26,900 nt of DNA. Source: a virus. Shown here piece after piece: positions 21,336 through 26,900 of the stretch; the first letter of the stretch is position 1, and each line of letters starts with the position of its first letter. The position numbers and the translations under genes were made by a program. The notes beneath the pieces were generated by a model. That model did no database searches, was not told the DNA's origin, and saw only the letters and a list, made by a program, of their open reading frames with translations. The DNA lies in IMG/VR virus record IMGVR_UViG_3300031999_000170, positions 1 to 26,900 of that record; one strand, 5' to 3'.

Positions 21336-21852
21336 TCACGCTGCCGCCGCCCACGCCACCATGCGCGCCGCGAACTGATCGTGCAGCACCCCGGCCACCT
21401 GCGCTCGTTGCCGCGCTTCGAGCGGCGCCAGCTCGCGCTCGATGAGCGCCGCCAGGCGCTCGCCCACTCGCCGCAGATCCGGCACCTCGCGCACCGGCTC
21501 GAGCGCCCGCCGCGCTATCGGCCCCAACTCCAGCGCCCATTCCCAACTCTCTGCCCAAACCCGCGCCAGCTCCCGCCACTCGGCCGCTTTCCGGTCGTAC
21601 TCCCAGAGCACGTACAGGTACTGCGAGTTTTTTTCCCCCGCTGCCGTCGCTGCCCGCCCCTTCGAGCAGTACCGCTCGCGCCGGCAGATCGCTTTCGGCG
21701 ATCTCGCTGCCCGGGCGCACGAAGCGGCCCTCGAACTCGAAACCGTTGACCGCGCTCGGCGCCACCCGCCCGAGCATTTTGGCGAACGTCACTGCGCTTC
21801 GCCGTGTCGCCGTCCTGGGAATCCGAACCATCCGTCCGCTGTCGTTTTCCAT
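21336..21852 (-). pseudogene. Unknown protein split by a frame change at an A7 run
   Basis: One frame from ATG 21852 (MENDSGRMVRIPRTATRRSA, then FAKMLGRV and GFEFEGRFVRPGSEI) looks coding up to GAGSDGSGGK. After it composition turns shadow-like, while the +1 frame becomes convincing (NSQYLYVLWEYDRKAAEWRE and WAESWEWALELGPIARRALE) and ends at 21336. The switch falls on a 7-base A run on the minus strand (T run 21628-21634). With six A bases the two halves join exactly (GGK-NSQYLYVL). A sequencing indel, a real mutation or programmed frameshifting (+1 or -2) would all fit. Upstream ATG 21861 is an alternative start. Function not recognised. Confidence 0.55.
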
Positions 21853-21862
21853 GGCGATCATC

Positions 21863-21934
21863 AGATTATCATGCTCGCGTGAGCTTGTCAAGAAAAATCT
21901 TGCTAACGCGAGCAATTCGTGGTAACCTGTTGAC
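21863..21934. promoter_or_regulatory. Divergent promoter with paired operators
   Basis: Two related imperfect palindromes lie in inverted orientation: GCTCGCGTGAGC (21873-21884) and GCTAACGCGAGC (21902-21913), 29 bases centre to centre. On the minus strand TTGACA (21891-21886) precedes TAATCT (21868-21863, spacer 17) or GATAAT (21870-21865, spacer 15). On the plus strand TTGCTA (21900-21905) and TAACCT (21923-21928) are weak boxes ending six bases before ATG 21935. Confidence 0.55.
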
Positions 21935-22141
21935 ATGGCAAGGAAACGCGGCAAGGATCCCCACGCTCAGGCGCTCAACAGCAAGCGTAACGCGAAGATG
22001 TCGCCGGAGCGCCGCAGTGAGGTTGCCCGACACGCTGCGACTGCCCGCTGGGCGGCCATGTCACCCGAGGAACGTTCCGCGGCCGCCAAACGCGCCGCTC
22101 AGACCCGCCGCAAGCGCCGCCCCAAGAAAGCCTCGGCTTGA
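21935..22141 (+). CDS. Small basic protein, possible regulator
   Basis: This 68-residue protein starts MARKRGKDPHAQALNSKRNA at ATG 21935, with no Shine-Dalgarno sequence. It is very basic and helical, with KMSPERRSEVARHAATARWA and a repeat-like MSPEERSAAAKRAAQTRRKR. This 'M-S-P-E-x-R-x-x-x-A-x-x-A-A-x-x-RW' pattern occurs in many small phage proteins of unknown role. It is the only plus-strand gene here and is transcribed divergently from the operator region, so it might be a small DNA-binding regulator. Its 3' end overlaps the convergent gene at 22099-22245. Confidence 0.6.
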   Translation: MARKRGKDPHAQALNSKRNAKMSPERRSEVARHAATARWAAMSPEERSAAAKRAAQTRRKRRPKKASA

Positions 22142-22245
22142 CGATTGCGTCTGCGCCGGTGAGCGCCGAAGTCCTCGGCCAACTCGAAGTCCTCGTCCTC
22201 CCAGTGACAGAGTTCGTCCTCGAGGAAGCAGTGCTCAACCCTCAT
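22099..22245 (-). CDS. Very small acidic protein
   Basis: This 48-residue frame starts MRVEHCFLEDELCHWEDEDF at ATG 22245, overlapping the previous stop by 11 bases (ATGAGGGTTGA). An acidic first half with H-C and C-H pairs (HCFLEDELCHW) leads to a basic tail (GAHRRRRNRQ). Coupling to the upstream gene and the odd but ordered composition support it; overlap with the plus-strand gene weakens it. Confidence 0.4.
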   Translation of the reverse strand: MRVEHCFLEDELCHWEDEDFELAEDFGAHRRRRNRQAEAFLGRRLRRV

Positions 22246-22456
22246 CGGCGACCTCGACCGGGCGCCCGTGCCGCCGCCGCCCATCGTGCCGCTCGTCGCA
22301 CACGCCCTGGCGCACGAAGTCACGGTCCACCTGGTCCAGGACGCGCTTCTCCATTTCCAGCAGCGCCACGCGCAGGCGCAGGCTCAGCCAGACGTTGAAT
22401 CCCTGGGAGGCCAGCGCCACCACGCTCACCACCACCGCAATCAATCCGTCGCTCAT
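22235..22456 (-). CDS. Small membrane protein with coiled coil (spanin or holin accessory candidate)
   Basis: This 73-residue protein starts MSDGLIAVVVSVVALASQGF at ATG 22456, in an ATGA overlap with the large polyvalent gene. One membrane span (about 5-25) is followed by a helical, heptad-like part (LSLRLRVALLEMEKRVLDQV) and a His/Arg-rich tail with one Cys. This is the usual design of small phage lysis accessory proteins, but no lysin lies nearby. Coupling to the polyvalent protein may mean they act together at the membrane. Confidence 0.55.
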   Translation of the reverse strand: MSDGLIAVVVSVVALASQGFNVWLSLRLRVALLEMEKRVLDQVDRDFVRQGVCDERHDGRRRHGRPVEVADEG

Positions 22457-25400
22457 GGCTTCTGGCCCCCCTTCACGAGATCTCGAATCGCCGCCCCGTG
22501 GTGTTGCCGCAGTACCGACAGTTCCTCCGGCGACTTCGTTTGCAACCCGCTGAGCACCTTCAGGATCAGGACGCCGCGCACCTTACCGCGTTCCTCGGCA
22601 TTCGCCAGCTGCCACACGTCCAGGGCCTGATCCAACCCGAGACTCTTGAACCCGCGCGTGAATCGGTCCGTGGTCGCCTGGCGCAGGACTCGCACCAGGT
22701 CCTCTCGTGTGAGGTTACCCGCCTTCATCTGCTCCGCGATGATCGGCCCCGCGGGTTTGTGTTGCCGCAATGCCTGCGCGACGTCTGCCCTGGCCCGCGC
22801 CCGCGCGTAGCTCTCCTTCGGCTGCGCTCCGGCTGGGCGGCGTTCTCCGAGTAGTTCGGCTTGGAGCGCCTCCGCCGGCGTCTGCGTGACGTAACTCGGT
22901 GCCGCGGTGATCCCGATCATGGGCAGGACCTGCATGGCGACGCCCGCCCCGCGTTGCCGCTCGCGTTGAATGTTCTGGAAGGCGTAGGGCCGGATCCCCG
23001 TGAAGTACTTCAGGCTGTCGAGGACCTGCTTGTAGGCCGGGTCATGCGGATCATGGATCATCGTGCCCCAGAAGTCCTCGTTCGTCAAGACGTCGGCAGT
23101 CCGCCCGACCAGGGGGTTCAGTTTGTTCCGCGCGGCTTGCAACGGGTGCGCCTGGCCGAGCCCCAATCCGAGCCAGTGCACCTGATCCTTCATGTAGCCC
23201 GGCCAACTGAACCGTTCTGGGCGACCCTGCTCGTCGTAGTTGCCAGTGCGCGGAAAGAAGTAGTCTTTGCGATCGTCCGGGAGCCGGCCCCACCGCAGGT
23301 AGGCGTAGACGGCTCCCATGAACCCGATCAGCATCGGCAGTGCCAGCACGTACGCCATGCGATGCGTGAACTCCGGCCTCCCCGGCGCCCCGAACTCAGG
23401 CGGCGGTCCACCGCCCGCCGGCGGCTCTCCGCCGGCCGGCGGCGCCGGGCGCCTACCGACGATCCTCCGTCCGATGCGCCCGGCCTGCCGGGCGTAGTCG
23501 ATGTAGCCGCCTCCGAGTTCGCGGAACGTGCCGAGGTTCCACCCCAAACTCTGCACGCTGATCATCCCGAGGTCTTTCACCGCGCGGTTCCAGAACAGGT
23601 CGTCGTAGACGAGTTGGCCCATCCGGTTGTCCACCGAATCCCAGCAGCGGGCGAAGACTTGGCGGACCTCCTCACGGGTGGCGTTCTGCGGCAGCCGTGC
23701 GAGTTCGAACTGCGCCATGTCGGCGAACACCCCGAGTTTCTGCCGAGGCACAACCCACTCCATGATCGGCCAGGCCGCGGTCTCCATGACCGCCGGCAGC
23801 GCCGTGAGAAGTACTCCTGCCGGGTTCTTCGCGGTCCAGAAATCCGCCAGCCGTTCCCGGAACTTGGTGCGGTAAACCGGATCCATGCGCGCGCGCCCGC
23901 CGCCGGCCAGCATCGCTTCGATGATCTTGACGGTCTCCGGGTCCTGGTTCGTGGCCGCGAACCACTCCCGGATGACCTTGTTGCCCTTCAGGACATTCTG
24001 CACCGGCGAGATCGGTACTTCGAGTACCCGCTGGACCGCCTTCAGCGGCATCCCTGCCGCGAGGTACTTGAGCGCGATCGCCAGCTTGGACGTCGCCGCA
24101 TCTACCGAAGTGAACCCGAGGTGGAACCCGCTGAAGCTCAACGACCACTGGACCATCAGGTTCGCGCTGCCCAAGAGGGGTCTGAACCAGCCTTTCTGCC
24201 GCAGGCCCGGGCTGAGGAAGTTCTTCAGCACGACCACCGCGGACTCCGGCATAAACCACTTGCCCTTCAGGACGAACCCGCCCAGCGGGAAGGTCGCGCT
24301 GCCCTCCGCCAACTCCATGCCGTAGCGAATCTCCTTCAGCCGGCGCAGTTCCGGGTGCGCGTCGAGAAACTCCTCGAACCAGACGAACGTCGCCGGCGCC
24401 ACTCGCTCGAAGGCCTCCGGCGCGTGGACATACGCCGCCACCAGGTTGGCCATCTTCTCGGCCTTGCGGCGGACGTACCGCCGGAAGTGCGTCGGCGCCT
24501 CCTCGCCCAGCCGCAGGTCCGCGAGCAGGCGCAACTCCTCGCGGTAGGGCTTCGTCTTGACCAATTGCTCGGAAAGCTTGTAGCGATGGTCGAGCACGTG
24601 CCCGATCTCGTGGACCAGGACGCTCTCCGGCCCGGCGAACCGCGTCTTCACTTCGCCCTTGCCCGGCTGCGCGTACCCCCACGCCGGCCCGCGCAAGGTG
24701 GCCAGCCGCTCGTGGGTAATCCCCAGGCTCTTGGCGAATTCCTCGAGCCCGCGCATCATCTCCGCATCGAACGCCTCACGAACCTTGATCTCGGGCGGGC
24801 CCCACACCGTTCCGATCGGGTCGGGTGTCTCGGTCCACCCGAACGGCGGCCGCCCGCCCAGCGCCGGCACGAACCGCGCCAGGCCCAGGTCCTTCATCTC
24901 CCGGATGAAGCGGTGCGCCAGCAAGAAGCGGTCCATCTCGCGCAACTTGAGCAACACCAGGTCCACCGGATTCCAGCTCACCGGTTCGAGCCCGGCTTCG
25001 AGCCCCTCGCGGAAGAACAGGTACGTGCGTTTCTTCAGGAACGCTTTCGGCCCTTCAAGCGGCCGCCGCCCGAAAATCGCTCGCCAGATTTTGGTTCGCT
25101 CTTCCGTGCTCCGCCGTTTCCAGATGTGCGGGAAATAGGTCTCGTAGTACGCGGTGAGCTTCCCCTCGCCCAACCCCTGCACCTCCCGGCGATGGTTGTC
25201 CAGCAGGTTGCGGAACAATCCCGCGATCGCGTCCAGGTCAGTGTTTTCCTGGGCCTGGCCCTCCTCCATCCGGTCGATGAACTGTTCGACAAATTCGTGC
25301 GACTGCCCCCGGAAAAACTTCCGCGCCTTGCGCAGCGTGGCTTCGGCCTGGTCGAAAGCTCGGGCGGTTTCCGCGCCGTGCGCACGCAGGCTTAAAGCGC

Positions 25401-26900
25401 TCTGGCGCGCCATAACGTCCAGACTCGCGGGCGCAAAGGTCTTTCGGACGTCCTGCCTGAACTCCCGCACCGCGTCCGCCGCCGCCCGCAGACCCTCGAG
25501 CGTGCGGCTCGGCTCCCCGGTCACGGGTCCGCTGACGGACGCCACCGGCGCCGCCGCTGCCGCCGGCGCCGGGGTAATCATCCGCATGAGCAGCGGTTCG
25601 TCTCCGAACAACCCCTCCTCCGGCAATGCATCGAACTTCGGATCGAACAACTCGCCCTGCGGCGGCTCGGGGATTTCGCTGAACAGACCGGTCTGGGTGG
25701 TGCCGGCCGCCTTCCTCAATTTCCGCCGCGCGTTGTTGCGCGTCAACGCGGTGTTGAACTCCGCGGTCAGTCGCTCGGCTTCGATTCGCCGCTGCTGTTC
25801 GGCTTCGGCTTCTCGTTGCTTTCCGGTGTCGAAGTCGGGGAAGAGCTCCCGCTGGAGAGTGGGGCCGGCTTCAGCCGGCCGTCCGGAAACATCTTGTCGA
25901 ACGTCTCGTCGAACTTCCCCTCCTGGTAGGCCTCGAGCAGCTTCTCCAGGTTGCTCACTGAGTCTTTGGACATCTGCCAACACCCTCCTAAAATCCGGCG
26001 CCGCCCGGCGAAAAACCGCCAGTGCTTCGCGCCCATGCGCCGCCACAATGTACTCCAAGTAGCGCCTGATGAGGTATCGCGCCTGCTCCCGATCGAGCCC
26101 CAGCAGCCGCCACCCCACAGGTCCCTCGGCCAGGTGGGCCCCGAGTTCCGCAGCCAGGATCTCCGTGTCACGTGGATATCCGCGGCTGATCAGGTTGTCT
26201 GTGGCGGCATCAGCGAGTGGATCGGTGAGGAAGTACACCGCACCGTCCTCACCCATCAGGTTCCTGACCTCCGGCGAGATCTGGAACTGTTGTGCATGGT
26301 GAACCTCATGGCGTGCCGCCCTGACGGCCGTAGGGCCGGCCTGGACAACAACCACATGTCCCGTCTCCGCACCTGCCGCTTCGAGGACGTCGGCGAACGC
26401 GTTGGCTGCCGAGTCGCGGACTGTTCGCAGGCGTCTGATGACTCGAGTAACGCGGTACGCCTCCATCAACCAACCGCCCAAAGGACCGTGCACCTGCTCG
26501 GCCTCCTGGAGAACCAGCATCGCCTGCTGGTTGACCAAGACGAGGGTCGGATCCTGCGTTCCACCCTGGATTAACCGCGCCTCGGCGTCCGCACCCATCT
26601 CTCGACCCGTGTCATATCCCCGCCAGGGTTTCAACGGCTTCCCGCGCAAGTGCCAGGTTTCCCCCCGCTGCACCGTCCGCTCGAACGCCGCCGGGAGTTG
26701 CTCCCGCATGAAGACCACCGGCTCCCCGGCGCCGGCGGCCTTCGCCTTGCCCTTCCGCTCCGCGCGCTCGATCTCTTCGCGTTTCTCGATAAACGCCGCG
26801 CGAAACGCTTCCTCCGGAGTCAACGCCGTGAAGAACGACGCCGGCGCAGCCGGACGTCCGTTCGCCTCTTCGCCGGCGAACGCGCGAAACACTTTCGCCG
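22453..26900 (-). CDS. Large polyvalent-type phage protein with two HExxH motifs, partial
   Basis: At least 1479 residues are visible and the frame is open to the right edge, so the true start lies outside. Two zinc-protease-type motifs are seen: HEVHH (about residue 195, followed by AQQFQISPEVRNL) and HEIGH in ESVLVHEIGHVLDHRYKL (about residue 760). The middle and end hold long helical regions, and about residues 1180-1210 include a likely membrane-active helix (AYVLALPMLIGFMGAVYAYL). The C-terminal part (KLNPLVGRTADVLTNEDFWG) resembles the end of large polyvalent proteins of phages and mobile elements. Such proteins may be injected with DNA. Palindromic element copy 5 adds SGRPAEAGPTLQ, and a Pro/Gly-rich linker lies at 23395-23450. 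Confidence 0.75.
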   Translation of the reverse strand, partial: AKVFRAFAGEEANGRPAAPASFFTALTPEEAFRAAFIEKREEIERAERKGKAKAAGAGEPVVFMREQLPAAFERTVQRGETWHLRGKPLKPWRGYDTGREMGADAEARLIQGGTQDPTLVLVNQQAMLVLQEAEQVHGPLGGWLMEAYRVTRVIRRLRTVRDSAANAFADVLEAAGAETGHVVVVQAGPTAVRAARHEVHHAQQFQISPEVRNLMGEDGAVYFLTDPLADAATDNLISRGYPRDTEILAAELGAHLAEGPVGWRLLGLDREQARYLIRRYLEYIVAAHGREALAVFRRAAPDFRRVLADVQRLSEQPGEAARGLPGGEVRRDVRQDVSGRPAEAGPTLQRELFPDFDTGKQREAEAEQQRRIEAERLTAEFNTALTRNNARRKLRKAAGTTQTGLFSEIPEPPQGELFDPKFDALPEEGLFGDEPLLMRMITPAPAAAAAPVASVSGPVTGEPSRTLEGLRAAADAVREFRQDVRKTFAPASLDVMARQSALSLRAHGAETARAFDQAEATLRKARKFFRGQSHEFVEQFIDRMEEGQAQENTDLDAIAGLFRNLLDNHRREVQGLGEGKLTAYYETYFPHIWKRRSTEERTKIWRAIFGRRPLEGPKAFLKKRTYLFFREGLEAGLEPVSWNPVDLVLLKLREMDRFLLAHRFIREMKDLGLARFVPALGGRPPFGWTETPDPIGTVWGPPEIKVREAFDAEMMRGLEEFAKSLGITHERLATLRGPAWGYAQPGKGEVKTRFAGPESVLVHEIGHVLDHRYKLSEQLVKTKPYREELRLLADLRLGEEAPTHFRRYVRRKAEKMANLVAAYVHAPEAFERVAPATFVWFEEFLDAHPELRRLKEIRYGMELAEGSATFPLGGFVLKGKWFMPESAVVVLKNFLSPGLRQKGWFRPLLGSANLMVQWSLSFSGFHLGFTSVDAATSKLAIALKYLAAGMPLKAVQRVLEVPISPVQNVLKGNKVIREWFAATNQDPETVKIIEAMLAGGGRARMDPVYRTKFRERLADFWTAKNPAGVLLTALPAVMETAAWPIMEWVVPRQKLGVFADMAQFELARLPQNATREEVRQVFARCWDSVDNRMGQLVYDDLFWNRAVKDLGMISVQSLGWNLGTFRELGGGYIDYARQAGRIGRRIVGRRPAPPAGGEPPAGGGPPPEFGAPGRPEFTHRMAYVLALPMLIGFMGAVYAYLRWGRLPDDRKDYFFPRTGNYDEQGRPERFSWPGYMKDQVHWLGLGLGQAHPLQAARNKLNPLVGRTADVLTNEDFWGTMIHDPHDPAYKQVLDSLKYFTGIRPYAFQNIQRERQRGAGVAMQVLPMIGITAAPSYVTQTPAEALQAELLGERRPAGAQPKESYARARARADVAQALRQHKPAGPIIAEQMKAGNLTREDLVRVLRQATTDRFTRGFKSLGLDQALDVWQLANAEERGKVRGVLILKVLSGLQTKSPEELSVLRQHHGAAIRDLVKGGQKP
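25859..25885. repeat. PAEAGPT palindromic element, copy 5
   Basis: The stem GGCCGGC / GCCGGCC (25863-25869, 25874-25880) closes a TTCA loop, identical over 27 bases to copy 4. It is inserted in frame in the large polyvalent protein at about residue 340, in a charged, probably flexible region, and is read as GRPAEAGPT. Confidence 0.85.

Noticed and set aside
23395-23450. Further copy of the palindromic element
   Set aside because: This Pro/Gly-coding GC-rich stretch lacks the TTCA loop and GTGG flank; it is an ordinary low-complexity linker.
22861-25395. Long plus-strand open frame (844 codons) opposite the polyvalent gene
   Set aside because: Its Arg/Pro/His-rich composition is the antisense pattern of a GC-rich gene; the minus-strand frame has real motifs (HExxH).
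1-26900. Window is a complete circular phage genome
   Set aside because: The gene fragment at the left edge and the polyvalent frame at the right edge do not join in frame, and both are cut, so the window looks like an excerpt.

Overview
The window is a high-GC segment of a tailed double-stranded DNA bacteriophage or prophage. The evidence is a complete head-and-packaging module: small and large terminase, portal, scaffold candidate, major coat protein and virion accessory proteins. There is also a phage-type integrase, a large zincin-containing 'polyvalent' protein and a dense block of very small genes. There are no tRNA or rRNA genes, no CRISPR array and no recognisable host housekeeping genes. 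The portal (721 aa) and scaffold candidate (302 aa) have P22-like lengths, so a podovirus-like particle is plausible but unproven. The host cannot be fixed from the sequence. GC-rich codon use and a dispersed palindrome encoding the peptide PAEAGPT suggest a high-GC Gram-negative such as an acidobacterium; this is inference only.

Layout. (1) Positions 1-12001, minus strand, late module read leftwards: TerS, a sigma-70-family factor, TerL, a cysteine-motif protein, two small proteins, portal, three small proteins, scaffold candidate, an unknown protein, a decoration-type protein, major capsid protein, three virion-like proteins and a secreted protein cut by the left edge. (2) Positions 12002-12342: divergent control region with two 20-bp direct repeats and a near-consensus promoter. 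(3) Positions 12343-18329, plus strand, early-type operon: a small CxC-x2-C protein, a winged-helix replication-type protein, an HNH nuclease, an Rmf/CrpP-like protein, then a chain of small, often cysteine-rich proteins joined by 4-bp stop/start overlaps. The last genes are separated by hairpin pairs. (4) Positions 18435-18995, minus: a short tyrosine recombinase with a candidate recombination region beside it. (5) Positions 19222-21852, minus: a compact operon with a Cas4/RecB-like PD-(D/E)XK nuclease, a likely DNA-metabolism partner and a frameshifted gene, driven from a divergent operator-rich promoter at about 21863-21934. (6) Positions 21935-22141, plus: a small basic protein. (7) Positions 22099-26900, minus: two small proteins behind the 1479+ aa polyvalent protein, which runs off the right edge.

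How it may work together. The plus-strand operon looks early and regulatory, and its winged-helix protein beside repeats may start replication. The 19-22 kb operon looks like DNA processing. The late module carries its own sigma factor between the terminase subunits, which could switch transcription to late genes. Transcripts at 12343, 16977, 21852 and 21935 may be leaderless or nearly so. The strongest unusual signals are the in-frame palindromic element (five copies), the packaging-module sigma factor, the paired operators at 21873-21913 and the hairpin pairs between the small genes at 17.4-18.0 kb.
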